64,000 nucleotides of DNA from Saprospirales bacterium (GTDB lineage: Bacteria > Bacteroidota > Bacteroidia > Chitinophagales > Saprospiraceae). The stretch lies in NCBI GenBank assembly GCA_016703765.1, contig JADJBL010000025.1:1-64000 (forward strand), given 5' to 3'. Shown here piece after piece: positions 41,769 to 53,500 of this stretch. Below the pieces are notes generated by a model. The model was not told the origin of the DNA. It saw only the letters and a list, made by a program, of their open reading frames with translations, and made no database searches. Position numbers and translations under genes: made by a program. Positions within the stretch are counted from its first letter, which is position 1, and each line of letters begins with the position of its first letter.

Positions 41769-44110
41769 ATGGCCGACCCTTTTACACGCTTTTTGGTCTT
41801 TATTGCCCTGTTTACAATGGTTCCCGGCCTCGCCGGCGCCCAAACCTGCGAAAACCGCTGCCTCCATTTCGACGGGGAAGACGATGCCATAAAATTACTC
41901 AGCAGCCCGATTACCACCCAGAATGTGTTCACCGCCGAGGCCTGGGTCTTTTCGGAGGCTTCGGGCGTAGCAGGTTCCTGCGATTTCAATTTGAAATCCC
42001 TGTTTTTCTTCAGCGATCTGAATACCGAATACCTCGAACTCGGGGAATGCGACGGGCTGCTGCACCTCGATTGGGCGCCTTCCGGCCCCTCGACGCCCCT
42101 TCAGGTATCCCCGATCGACATCCGAAACGCATGGCACCACGTCGCCCTGGTCCGCAACATGAACACGATCGAGGTCTTCCTCGATTGTGTGGAGGTCTTT
42201 TCTACCCCGATCACCGAGCCTTCCAACTATACCGCTTTTTTGGTGGGTCATGGCGGAAGCCCCGTCGTCTCCTTTCCCGATGAAGACTGGGAAGGCCGGG
42301 TCGACGAAGTACGGGTCTGGGACTCCGCCAAGGACCAGGCTGCCTTTCAGCAGTCCAAGGGCTGCACGCTCTCCGGAACCATCCCCTCCGACCTTCTTTT
42401 TTATTGGCCCATGAACGAGGGCGTTCCCGGCGGCGACAACAGCTCGCTCACCCAGGTAGAGGACCTCAGTGGCAATGGACACCATGGATTGCTCACCCAG
42501 CCCCCGACGGAAAATTTCGCCCTCACGGGGCCGGTCAGCAACTTCATCTGTTCCGACCGGGAATCGGGATTTTCATTCGCGATCAGTCCGATATTTTTTC
42601 CCGGAATGGACCTGGAAGAAATCTGCAGCGGATCGCCGGCCAGTTTTTGCGTGACAGAAAACGGGGGGGCAGCCGGTGGAGGAGGGCTCGATGTGCAATG
42701 GCAGTTTTTCGACGGGGCCGCCTGGCAAACCATCGCCGATCCCGATTTCGTTGGATTTTGCTTCCCGGTTCAGCCGGGGAATGTAAACCTGATGGCCGAT
42801 TGCAGCGCTCCGCCAGGATCAGAAGAGAGACCTTTCCGGCCCCTGATATCCATATCCGATGGCTCCGGCGGCGTCTGCACCTGGGACGTACCGGAACAAA
42901 CCCTCAAAATTTGCTGCCCATTCACCACGGCAGAAATTCAGATCACAGTACAGCCATCGGGCGTGCTCAACGGCACGCTGTGCGAAGGTGACGATGTGAC
43001 GCTGGACGTTTCCCTGACGACCGACCCCTTCGCAACTCCGCCCGGGGGTGAGGTGCAGATACATTGGACCCTCAACGATATCCCCTTACCAGATTTCGAC
43101 AACCAGACCAGTTTCAGCCATCAGGTCATTGCCGGAGCAGAAGACCTTTGCTTCGAAGCCACCCTGACGAACTGCGTCTGCCCGCCCTTTTCCGCATCCC
43201 AATGCGTCCCCGTGGATCTTTGACCGCCTGCGGAACGATAGAAAGTAAAACCGACCCAGCGATCCTGGTCCCCGACCCGGTGACGCCCGACCTTTTTTCG
43301 ATCTGCCCCGGCACGGACGCTACCCTCGGCATGGTCGATCCGGATCTGTTTAAAAATTGCGCCCCCGTCTGGCAGTTTATGTTTCCCTCCGAAGGCATTT
43401 GGAAGGAGCTGGGCAGCACCAATGCCAACCAAAACACGAACAACCTTCCCGCGCTACCTCCTCCGCCCGGCTCGCCCTACGAATGGCCCGCCGGCGAAAC
43501 CTGCATCGTGTACCGCATCGAATGCCGCCCACTGACCGACCCGTCGGGATGCGATCCCTGCCACAGCAACGAGATCACCATCTGCCTGAAGGACATCCCA
43601 GTGGTGGCGACTACGATCAGCGGGACCTCCCAGATTTGCGAAGGCGATCAAACCACCCTGTCGGTCGATAACCCGGATCCGGACCTGATTTATAACTGGT
43701 TCTGCAACGGGCTGGAGGTTTTTCCCGATGGGCCGACGTATGAGGCCAGTCAGGCAGCTTGTTATTGGGCCGAGGCAAGCAACGGCTGCCCGGGAGATGA
43801 GATCGAAACTCCTAAATTCTGCCTGGAGGTTTGCGAAATCAAACCCATTATCAGTTGCCCACTGGCCCCCAATGACTGTCCGCAGGCAGGAGTTCCGATC
43901 ACCCTGAGCGGGTGCGACTCGGAAGACAATTGTGCGGGTACCCTGGAATACGCCTGGACGGACGCCGCTGGAACTCCCCTGGGTACCGACTGCATGCTGA
44001 CTCATACCCCCGATCCTGCGGGAACGGAATACATCCTTACCGTCACCAACCCAACGACCAATTGCAGCGCTACGGCGTCCCTGCTCATTGTCCCCTGCAT
44101 GGGGAACTAA
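41769..44110 (+). CDS. Secreted LamG/concanavalin-like and Ig-like domain protein (frameshifted)
   Basis: The first 22 residues from ATG 41769 are a signal peptide. A LamG/laminin-G-like domain follows (LHFDGEDDAIKLLSSPITTQ, AWHHVALVRNMNTIEVFLDC, WEGRVDEVRVWDSAKDQAAF), typically carbohydrate-binding. Then come cysteine-rich Ig-like modules (SGTSQICEGDQTTLSVDNPD). The frame breaks at the T-run 43219-43221. Restoring one T joins SASQCVPVDL to LTACGTIESKTDPA and continues to 44110, for about 780 residues. I see no T9SS sorting domain or dockerin at the C-terminus (LLIVPCMGN). The next gene, 31 bases on, may be co-transcribed. Confidence 0.8.
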
Positions 44111-44141
44111 AATCCTGGCACTCCACTCCAATTGACATTTC

Positions 44142-47100
44142 ATGAAGAAGATTACACCTGCTCTTTATATTTTACTGTCGGTCCTTCCTTTTCAAATGGT
44201 CAGGAGCCAATGCCCCGCCACAGTACCGACCTTTAGCGTGAACCTCCCCCAAACACCGGCGGATGCCGACTTTGTCCTGTTCGATGCGGTCCGAAATGCG
44301 GCCGGCAACATGGCGGCTATCGGCATGAAGAGAAAGGCCGGGGGATTGGATTGGGAGGCTTATTTCGTCCTGCTCGACGGAGACGGGCTTCTGATTGGCG
44401 AGCCCCAGGAAATTTCGCCTTCGGGAGGACTTCCGCCGGACTGGATGTTCTACGAATCCAAAGCCGCCTTTATCACCGAAGCCTTCGATGCCGGGGGCCT
44501 TCCGGCCGGTTATTTCATCGCCGTCAATACCGCGGATGCGACGGACAAGGACATTTGGGTTGCCAGGCTCGACCCATTGGGCTGCGTGGTCTGGGGAAAA
44601 CGGCTCGGCGCTGCGGCCGACGGATTTGATGAGCTGGCCCGCGGGGTGCATAGGACCCCCACCAATGAGTATGCGGTGCTGAGCGCCCGCAATCCGGGCA
44701 TTTCCGGCACCATGGCCATTCATACCGTCGATTTTTCCGGGACGGCCTGCACCACCTACGATTTCCCCGGCAACTTCATTCCCGCCTCCATGACCCCTCT
44801 GACGGCGGGCGCCTTCGGCACGGCTATCTGGGCAGTGTGCGGCACCGAAAAAGCGGGATTTGGCGACATGCCGGCCGTTGCGCTGCTGGATGCCAATTTT
44901 GAGGAAACCAACGGGTTTGGCGATGCATTTGACCCGGATGTTGCCGACCTGGGCAAGCCGGTTGCCTATGATCTGGTTCAATCCGGTTTAAACCTCTTTG
45001 TCGTCGGGTATACGCCTTCGGTCAGCGGCAAGGGCTGGCTGATGCGGCTCTCCTACTCCCCGGTCGGCATGAGCGAGCTCGCCTATGATTTTTCCAAAAA
45101 TATCGACTGGCCAGACGACCCGCTCTTTTTATTCCAATACGACGTGGCCTGGGATATCGAGGCTAAAAACGACACGATCGCCGTGGGCGGCTGGTCGTAT
45201 TTCAGCGATCCCTCCATCCCGTATCGACCCTGGGCGCTGACGTTTTCCGATGCCGGGACCCTTTTGAAATCCAAAAAATTTACCGAGCCCGCCTCGCCGT
45301 ATGGCTTGCTTCATAAAATAGTCAACATCCCGGACAAGGGCTTTTTCCTGGCCGGTCAAAAATGGGATAGCCCCGGCACATTCGGAGGCACCCAGGCATT
45401 CGCCGGCCGCTGCGATAAAAATCTCGTCATTGGCGACTGTCTTTGTCAGCAAGATCAGCCCTTCCTGGCTCCGGACCAAATGGGCGGCTTGGTAACCAAC
45501 ATCGATTTTCAAGGAGGTTTCGGCGCTCCTTGTACCGAATCGCCCGTGGGCGCCACCTGCACGGACGACGACGACACCCGGAAAGTGTGTTTTGGGCTTC
45601 CCGATCCCATTTGCGCCGTTAGCATTACGCTGGACGCCCTCGATCCATGTACCGGCGAAGCCACGATCTCGGCCGAGGCTACCGGCATGAGCGGATTGGT
45701 GTCTTACCAGTGGGAGCTCTATAACGGACAGATGCCGGTAGGGCAAACGATCAATCTGACTTTTCTGAATAGCGGAAGCTTTGGCGTCACCGTCACCGCA
45801 TCCGATGGGTCCTGTACCGCGATCGCGAGCGAAAACATCCTCGTGGAGCTGGATAATCTTCCCCCCGACCTCATTTGCCCCGGCGACCAAACCGTCACCG
45901 GGTTTCTGGATCCCGGTGGGAACTGCTTTGCGGAGGTGTTCGGGCTTACGCCCCAAGTATCGGACAACTGTCCGCCCGTCGCGGTGAGCTACGACCTTTC
46001 CGGGGCGAGCTCCGGCTCCGGCGCCGACGATGCCAGCGGCACGGTATTCAACGAAGGGGTAACGACGGTGACCTATACCGCCGTCGACGCCTCGGGCCTA
46101 AGCTCTGCCTGCTCCCTCACCGTGGAGGTCATTTGCCTCGACATCGACGAGTTTTCCAAGGTGTATGGAGATGCGGGCCACAACTCCCCGACCAAAATCA
46201 AGGCCTTTGGAAATTACGTTTATGTGGCTGGGGTCACCGAAGAAGGCGGCCTAACATACGGGACCTTTTCCAAGTTCGACCCCGTCGCGGGCGACCTGGT
46301 TTGGGATTTCAGGCTGGATATTTCCTCCGTGATTACCGATTTCGAATATATTCCGGCCAGTGAGAGCAACCTGGGCATGGACGGGTTTATCCTCGTGGGG
46401 CGCACGGAGCCCTCCAATTCCGGAGGTATGCCGCAGGACAATGAATCCATTATCCTCCGGCTAAACGATCAGGGCGCTACGGCCGTCATTGGCACATTAA
46501 TGAAAAGGTACACCCTCACCGGCCGCGAAGGGTTTTCCAGGATCGTCAAACATCCCGATCCCGTGGACCCGGATTTTCCCTACTACGTGGTCGGGACGAA
46601 AAACACGCTTACCAGTCCCTCGCCTCCATCCACCGCGGAGATCGTGTTTTTGGTGAATATCGACCAGGACGGGACGGAGAATTTTTGCGTAGAGTACGAC
46701 TACTCAGCTGTGGACGATGAATTTCACCGGGGCTTGTTCCCGCTGGAAAACGGCCACCTGGCCCTGACGGGGAACGACTCCCCGGCCGGCAACGGGGTGC
46801 TGGTAAAAGTGGACGGCGCCGACGGGTCGGTGCTGAACAGCTACACCTTCAGCGCCGCGCTTGATATTTACGACGGGGTGCAACTGGGCAACGGCGTCAT
46901 CGTGCTCGTGGGCGCTCATTTTGGGGCCAATGAAGCATTTGCCGCCACCCTCAACGCCAACCTGCAACTCTTCCAGAGGGTCCGCTTTCCGGACATCGTG
47001 GATTTCCGGGAAATAGGGCTCGACGCGCTGGGCCGGGTTTATACGGTAGGGGAGATCAAAGCCAACCCCGCAGCCAACACAGAGGGCAGACAGGCTATTC

Positions 47101-50100
47101 ACCGCCTGTTGATCGGGTCGGCGTCCGGACCGATTATTTCTCTGGACCAGGCCATGTCGTGGTACCTGGAGGACGTCAACCAGCAGGAATCCGATTGGAA
47201 AGACCCGCATATTTACGTCAATCCCATCTACAACCGGATCTTTTACGCGGACACGAGGCTGCGGATGAACCCTCTGGCGGGCATGGGCGATTACGATATG
47301 CTGGTAGGGGCCTACGACCTTGATCTGAGCTCCTCCTGCAGGTATTTGTTTCACGAAATTACGCCCACCTTCAATTTCAACCGCATTGACGCGCTGATCA
47401 CCGCACAGACGCCCAGCCCGCCGCATACCTTTACGACCGGGATCGGCGAAACGGCCATAGGATATTTATGCGACGAATTTTGCAGCCAACCTTGTACGGT
47501 CGATTTCGGGTGGCAGGCGTTTCCCTGCTTCAATGCCTTGTTCAGCGGGAATGGGTCGGGTGTTCCGCCTTTAGCATTCGAATGGGATTTTGCCGGTCTG
47601 GGCACTTCCGATTTGGTCAACCCCGTGTTCGGCTTTCCGGGCCCCGGCATCTACACCGTGTGCCTCACGGTGACCGACGATTCGGGATGCCAGGCCGAGG
47701 TGTGCCATGATGTGGAAATTTCTGAAGACCAGACCCTTTTTACCCTCGAGTGTCCGCCCGATCAGACCGTGAGTACCGATCCGGGCGAATGTTATGCACT
47801 GCTCGCCCTCGAAGCCACGATTACGGACGATTGTCCGCCCGACCCGGTCGTTACTTACGTACTGGGCGGCGCTACGGTGGGCACGGATCCCTTTACAGAG
47901 TACAATAAAGGGTTTACGACCCTGACAGCCACGGCCACCGACGGGATCCATACGGTGACCTGCACGACGGAAATCACGGTGAAAGACGACGAACCGCCGG
48001 TTCTCGTGTGCCCGTCGCCGGATGTCGTGATGATCCCCAAATGTGAAGAATTGACCCCAGTCTTTTTCCCCGCCCCCACGTTGAGCGACAACTGCCCTAT
48101 GGCGAGTTTTACCTGCGATTACCAGAGCGGGGATATTTTCCCCTGCGGAACGACGATCGTGACCTGCACGGCTGTGGACATGAGCGGCAACATCAGCGAG
48201 TGTACTTTCCCCGTCGTGGTGGATTGCACCTGCGCCTCGATTACCTCGGCTATCCTGGAATGTAGCCCGGACAATCCCTACCAATATCATTTTGTGATAG
48301 AATTGCTGAATCAATCCGGAGGAGGCAGTTGCGGGGTAGTCGTTACCAATAATCAGGCGGGGCAGACGACCCTCACTCTGATCAGCAGCGGTCCCTTTGA
48401 TGGCTCGGGCGTTGCCCTGGTGGAAGGGACGATCGATGTGACGGACCCGATCCCCAGCTCTCTGGAGCTCACCATCGCGATCGCCTGTTTTTGTCCCTCG
48501 GGAGAATTTGTCACCTGCGAACTGCCCGTGTCGATGCCCGTCGTTTGCTGCAAAGGCGTCGAGGTTCCAAACCTTCAGGCCTGCGAGAGCGGGGCTACGA
48601 TGGACGTGCCGGTATTGCCCCTCGGGACCCTCGACAATATCAAGCGGGTGACCTGGTATGTCAAACCCTGCTCCGAACCTTCTTTCAGCGCCATTCCCTA
48701 CCAGGACGCCTATACCACGGTGTTGGAGCCCTTGCATCTGTTTCCGGCTTTCCACGATGAGGATATTTGCGTGTATGCGGTCGTCGAACTGGACGATGCG
48801 CCCTGCACCAAGCTGGTATCGAACGAAGCGACGATCGAGCTATGCGGCTCGTCTGACTGTTCGGTCAGCGACCAGGAACTTTGTTACGATGGCACGCCCG
48901 TAAAACCCGGTTTGATCACCATTACCCCCGATCCGGAAGCCTGCGAGGTGACCAACGTGGAATGGTACGACCCGGCCGGAAACCTGGTGCAAACGGGCGG
49001 CTTGACCTATGAGCCCGCCGAGACCTTCAGCCCGACTAATCCCACGGTGGATTGTTTCGAAGACTTTTTCTACAAAATCGTGATCACGGATGCCTGCGGC
49101 CCGAAGGAGTGCCAGGCGAGGGTGCGCATTTTCAGCCATGAAGCCCCCAAAGGCGTATTGGACATAGACCCGGATGAAGACCTTCCTCTTTGCCCGGGCG
49201 AGGATGTCACCCTGCATTTTACGCCGGGCTGCCTTAACAGCCTGGGGACCTGGGAGTGGTTTTTCAGTACCGACGACCTGACCTATACCCCGATCGATGG
49301 ATCGGGGACTAAAAACGAATTTTGGCATTCAAATCATCTGGATCAGGATACCTGGTACCTGGTCAAAACGCAAAACGGAAGCTGCCCGGAGGATACGGTA
49401 AAAATTCTGGTGGATATCGAGCCTACCCTTTCGGCCAGCCTGGAAGCCACCTTTGACGACCCCTGCAGCCCGGGAGCAGTCAACCTGGAGTTGAAGTTCC
49501 TCGCCGATCCTAGCTGTCAGGTGAGTATCGACTGGTACAAGGACGGGGACCTGATCCACAGCACCCCGGCGCCGGCTACCTCGCCGGTGTCTTTTACCTA
49601 TACCGGGCCCGGACTATCGGGCAACTATTACGCCAGTATACAAAGCGACTGTTGCGAACAGCGCGAAAAAACGCCTGTGGTATCCATGCCGGAGCCCTGT
49701 TTTGCGGTCATCGCCGGTCCCTGCTTCCGATGCGAGGGGCAGACGGTGGAACTGACGGGGGTGGTGTTCAATCTTCCTCCCGGGGCTGTTTGCACGTATC
49801 AATGGTTCACCGCAGACGGCAACATCATCAGCGGCGCAGATACCGAGCAGGCAACCGTGGATGCAGACGGGACTTATATTTTCAGCGCCACCTGCGACGG
49901 ATGCGAAAAAAGGGATACGGTCGTATTTGCCTGCGCGCCCCTGATCGTTGCCGGGACTATTGCGATGGAGACCGATATGGGCGTGGAGGGCGTGGAGGTC
50001 AATGTCAATAATGGAAGCTTCATCGAATTCACGGATATAGACGGGGCGTATCTGTTCGACGATTTTGCGGCCGGTGGGGATTACACGCTCACGCCCAAGC

Positions 50101-50468
50101 TGGATGAGGACGTCGACAACGGCGTCACGACCTTCGATATGGCGCTGATCACGAGGCATATTCTGGGCATAGAATTGCTCGACAGCCCGTATAAGATCAT
50201 AGCGGCCGACGCCAACCGATCGGGCAACGTATCGACCCTCGACCTCGTCGCGATCCGGAGGGTGATCCTGCATATCGACGAGCAGTTTCCGAATAACACC
50301 AGCTGGCGTTTTGTCGATAAAGACTTTGTCTTTCCGGATCCCGCAAATCCGTTTATGACCGTCTTTCCGGAGTTTATCATTTACACCGACCTGCAAATGG
50401 CTGACCTGGAGGCGGATTTTGTCGCCTTGAAGGTGGGGGATGTGAATAATTCGGCGGCGCCTAATTAA
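44142..50468 (+). CDS. Giant secreted HYR/PKD protein with dockerin-like C-terminus
   Basis: 2108 residues. After a signal peptide, residues to about 480 and about 665-1110 are propeller-like regions of unknown type. A HYR domain is at about 571-662 (NLPPDLICPGDQTVTG). A PKD domain is at about 1117-1194 (FSGNGSGVPPLAFEWDF). Two more HYR domains are at about 1201-1361. Cysteine-rich Ig-like modules follow to about 1940. The end carries a Cna-B/SdrD-like fold (DIDGAYLFDDFAAGGDYTLT) and a dockerin-like pair of EF-hand-type motifs (DVDNGVTTFDMALITRHILG; DANRSGNVSTLDLVAIRRVI), closing with KVGDVNNSAAPN. No cohesin gene is visible. It probably acts as a surface adhesin or matrix protein. Confidence 0.85.
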   Translation: MKKITPALYILLSVLPFQMVRSQCPATVPTFSVNLPQTPADADFVLFDAVRNAAGNMAAIGMKRKAGGLDWEAYFVLLDGDGLLIGEPQEISPSGGLPPDWMFYESKAAFITEAFDAGGLPAGYFIAVNTADATDKDIWVARLDPLGCVVWGKRLGAAADGFDELARGVHRTPTNEYAVLSARNPGISGTMAIHTVDFSGTACTTYDFPGNFIPASMTPLTAGAFGTAIWAVCGTEKAGFGDMPAVALLDANFEETNGFGDAFDPDVADLGKPVAYDLVQSGLNLFVVGYTPSVSGKGWLMRLSYSPVGMSELAYDFSKNIDWPDDPLFLFQYDVAWDIEAKNDTIAVGGWSYFSDPSIPYRPWALTFSDAGTLLKSKKFTEPASPYGLLHKIVNIPDKGFFLAGQKWDSPGTFGGTQAFAGRCDKNLVIGDCLCQQDQPFLAPDQMGGLVTNIDFQGGFGAPCTESPVGATCTDDDDTRKVCFGLPDPICAVSITLDALDPCTGEATISAEATGMSGLVSYQWELYNGQMPVGQTINLTFLNSGSFGVTVTASDGSCTAIASENILVELDNLPPDLICPGDQTVTGFLDPGGNCFAEVFGLTPQVSDNCPPVAVSYDLSGASSGSGADDASGTVFNEGVTTVTYTAVDASGLSSACSLTVEVICLDIDEFSKVYGDAGHNSPTKIKAFGNYVYVAGVTEEGGLTYGTFSKFDPVAGDLVWDFRLDISSVITDFEYIPASESNLGMDGFILVGRTEPSNSGGMPQDNESIILRLNDQGATAVIGTLMKRYTLTGREGFSRIVKHPDPVDPDFPYYVVGTKNTLTSPSPPSTAEIVFLVNIDQDGTENFCVEYDYSAVDDEFHRGLFPLENGHLALTGNDSPAGNGVLVKVDGADGSVLNSYTFSAALDIYDGVQLGNGVIVLVGAHFGANEAFAATLNANLQLFQRVRFPDIVDFREIGLDALGRVYTVGEIKANPAANTEGRQAIHRLLIGSASGPIISLDQAMSWYLEDVNQQESDWKDPHIYVNPIYNRIFYADTRLRMNPLAGMGDYDMLVGAYDLDLSSSCRYLFHEITPTFNFNRIDALITAQTPSPPHTFTTGIGETAIGYLCDEFCSQPCTVDFGWQAFPCFNALFSGNGSGVPPLAFEWDFAGLGTSDLVNPVFGFPGPGIYTVCLTVTDDSGCQAEVCHDVEISEDQTLFTLECPPDQTVSTDPGECYALLALEATITDDCPPDPVVTYVLGGATVGTDPFTEYNKGFTTLTATATDGIHTVTCTTEITVKDDEPPVLVCPSPDVVMIPKCEELTPVFFPAPTLSDNCPMASFTCDYQSGDIFPCGTTIVTCTAVDMSGNISECTFPVVVDCTCASITSAILECSPDNPYQYHFVIELLNQSGGGSCGVVVTNNQAGQTTLTLISSGPFDGSGVALVEGTIDVTDPIPSSLELTIAIACFCPSGEFVTCELPVSMPVVCCKGVEVPNLQACESGATMDVPVLPLGTLDNIKRVTWYVKPCSEPSFSAIPYQDAYTTVLEPLHLFPAFHDEDICVYAVVELDDAPCTKLVSNEATIELCGSSDCSVSDQELCYDGTPVKPGLITITPDPEACEVTNVEWYDPAGNLVQTGGLTYEPAETFSPTNPTVDCFEDFFYKIVITDACGPKECQARVRIFSHEAPKGVLDIDPDEDLPLCPGEDVTLHFTPGCLNSLGTWEWFFSTDDLTYTPIDGSGTKNEFWHSNHLDQDTWYLVKTQNGSCPEDTVKILVDIEPTLSASLEATFDDPCSPGAVNLELKFLADPSCQVSIDWYKDGDLIHSTPAPATSPVSFTYTGPGLSGNYYASIQSDCCEQREKTPVVSMPEPCFAVIAGPCFRCEGQTVELTGVVFNLPPGAVCTYQWFTADGNIISGADTEQATVDADGTYIFSATCDGCEKRDTVVFACAPLIVAGTIAMETDMGVEGVEVNVNNGSFIEFTDIDGAYLFDDFAAGGDYTLTPKLDEDVDNGVTTFDMALITRHILGIELLDSPYKIIAADANRSGNVSTLDLVAIRRVILHIDEQFPNNTSWRFVDKDFVFPDPANPFMTVFPEFIIYTDLQMADLEADFVALKVGDVNNSAAPN

Positions 50469-50472
50469 TTAT

Positions 50473-50511
50473 CTGAACTGTGATCACGCCTCAGGCGTGA
50501 TCGCAGTTCAG
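50473..50511. terminator. Palindrome after the giant gene
   Basis: CTGAACTGTGATCACGCCT pairs with AGGCGTGATCGCAGTTCAG around one C with a single interior mismatch. It begins 5 bases after the stop. It shares the CGCCTCAGGCG centre with 11282-11312. Confidence 0.65.
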
Positions 50512-50584
50512 AAAAATGGAAGATGATCGCACCGGGGCCAATGTCAGAATAACAACGCGATGGTTTCAAATTCCAAAATTTCCT

Positions 50585-53500
50585 ATGAAGCGGCTATTCT
50601 CCCTCCTTTCCTTTCTTCTTATTCTTTTTTCTGCCTCTGCCCAATTCCCCTTCCCTCCGCTCATGCCCGAGGACCCCAACATGCCTGAATGGGCGCTGGA
50701 TCTCTATTCCGAATCTCCGAATGCCTACGAGATCGACCGGGCTTTTAAGGAATATTACCAGGCGCATCCTTTCGAAAAAAATGTGCATACCCAATATTAC
50801 AAGCGCTGGCGGCGCTTTGTGGCGCCCTACGTCAAGGCTGACGGGTTCATCCATTGGCCCACCGTTTCGGAATTGAAGGCCGAGCAGGACCGGCGGTTGG
50901 CGCTCCGCACCCAACGGGGCGGGCCAGAGTGGTCTTCCGTCGGACCGGATATCCACCTTGAAAATAATGGCGATTCGCTGTTCCAGGTTTCAGAACAATC
51001 CAATATTTATACCATAGACCGCTCCATGAGCGATCCCGATATCCTCTTTTGCGGAGGCGAATCGGGCGGGGTGTACAAAACGACCGACCAGGGCCAAAAC
51101 TGGACTTTTGTTTCCCGCGAATTGAATGTCACTTCCATCGGCGCTATCCGCATCCACCCACAGGACCCCGATTTTGTATTATTCGGCGCGGCCGGACAGA
51201 TTTGGAAAACCACCGATGGCGGCTTGAGCTGGGAGATCACCGGGCAACCCGCCTTCCAGGCTATCGACGTATGGGTAAATGAGATTGCCTACAACCCAGC
51301 CGACCCCAATGTCATCTATGCCGCAACAAATGAGGGCTTTTTTCGCTCCGAGGATGGCGCAGGAACCTGGGATGAAATTCTTCCGAACAACTGCACCTCC
51401 GTGGATATTAAACCCGGCGACCCGGCGGTGGTGTACGTCCTTCACCACAACCCGACGCTGAACATCGCCCAGTTTCACAAGTCGGTCGATTTCGGGCAAA
51501 CCTTTACCGTATTCGATACGGGGTGGTTTCTCCCGGAAGGAGGCGATCTGGGCCAGATCGAAAACCTGGGCGGCGATCTCGCGGTTACAGAGGCCGACCC
51601 GAACCGGGTCTACGCCTTGCTGGTCGGCTATGGAAATGCCAACACGACCCTGCAGCCCAACGGCTTTATCGGCGTGTACGTCAGCTACGACGCGGGCGAA
51701 ACCTGGAGCCTGCCACACGGCATCATCGGCGCGCCCTACACTCCGCCCAATCACCCCAACCTGATGAATTTTACGGGGGACGACGGAACCTATACCCAGA
51801 TTCACTACAACACGACCCTGGCCGCCTCCCAACTCGATCCCGACCATATACTCATTGGCGGCCTCTGCCTGTATAAATCGGAGGATGCAGGGGCTACTTT
51901 TACGGCTATGGCGGGTTATGTGGGCTATGTGCCGCACGTGCACGTGGACATGCAAGAGATACGGACCTACAAAACCTCCGATACGACGGAGGAGCTCTGG
52001 TTGAGCAACGACGGGGGCATCCATCACTCGACCGATTTGATGGAGCACCACGAGGCCCGCAACCGGGGCATCCACGGTGGTTCCTGGTGGTATTTCGACC
52101 AGGGCTGGAACGAGGATATGATGGTGGGCGGCCGCTACCACAACGGCAATGCGGCTTTCCACGAAAACTATCCGGAAAAGACCTTTCTAGCCCTCGGTGG
52201 GGGAGAAGCCGGTACGGGCTACCTCAATTACAGCGGCGAGCAAAAGGCCTATTTTTCGGACATCGGCGGCCGCTACCTGCCCGATTCCATCCACCTGCCG
52301 GTCGGCAATTTTTCGATGTCGGCTGCGCCGAATGAAAGTTACTGGGCCTATTACCGCTCCAATATGGTGTTCGATTCCCGGTATTACAACGTGACGTATA
52401 TCGGCAAGGAAAACCGCATTTTGCGCAGCATCGACGGCGGTTCGGCTTATTCGGAATGGCATGCCTTCGGCAGCGACCCCACCAAATGGGTTCTGGGTAT
52501 CGAACAAAGCCGCTTCAACCCCGACGTGTTTTATGCTCAGCAGGAAGCTTCCGGGCAATTCATCCTGTGGCGCACCGAAAACGGCGGACAAACCTGGCAA
52601 CCCGTTTCGATCCCTTACGCCTCCTGGGATTGGGGCTTCGCCCTGAGCGCCAGCGACCCCGACGAGCTTTGGGTCGCCTACCTCAATGGCGCAAACGGTT
52701 CGAAGGTCTATCACAGCCAAAACGGAGGCGATTCCTGGGAAAACTGGACCAGCCCCCAACTCGACGGCGTGCAGGTGAGCGAACTGGCCCACCAGCCCGG
52801 CACGGACGGGGGCCTGTACATCGGGACCTTTCAGGGAGATGTGTTTTACCGCAACAACAGCATGAGCGAATGGGCGCCGATGGTGAGCAATCTCCCCATC
52901 TCCGTCCAGGCTTTGCGAATCGTGCCCTTTATTCGCGACGGCAAACTCCGCATGGCTACCTGGACGCATAGCATCTGGGAAATCGACCTGTTCGAGCCCT
53001 CGGAGCTCATCGCCGATTTCGGGGCGGATTTTGCGACCTTTTACTGCCCGGGCGATACGGTGCAATTCGCCAACCACTCGGTGGCGCCTGCGGGAGCGAA
53101 TTATTCCTGGTCTTTCCCGGGGGCTATTCCCTCGAGTGCGACCGGATTGTACCCCAAGGTGGTTTACCCGGAAGATGGCGTATATGACGTGACGCTGGCT
53201 GTAACTTTCAACGGGCAGACGGCATCGGCAACTAAACAGGCGCTGGTGAGCAACAGCGAGGTCCTGGCTTTGGACGCCTTGATGGAGGGTTTTGAGGCAG
53301 GCAGTTTGCCGGAGGCCTGGAGGAAGAATGGCAACGGCTCCTGGGTCGCAAGTAGCGATGCGGGGGGCTATGACCTGAGCAATTTCAGCATGCGCTTCGA
53401 CAACTTCTGGTACGACGCCGGCGGCCAGCGCGACGAGATTTGGACTAGCCGCCACAGCGCCTCCAATTGGACGAACCTGGTATTGACCTTCGATGTGGCC

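Noticed and set aside
47571..48755. Minus-strand open frame of 394 codons inside the giant gene
   Set aside because: It is a shadow frame caused by GC-biased third positions. Its sequence is low-complexity Arg/Gly/His-rich and matches no family, while the plus strand encodes HYR domains.
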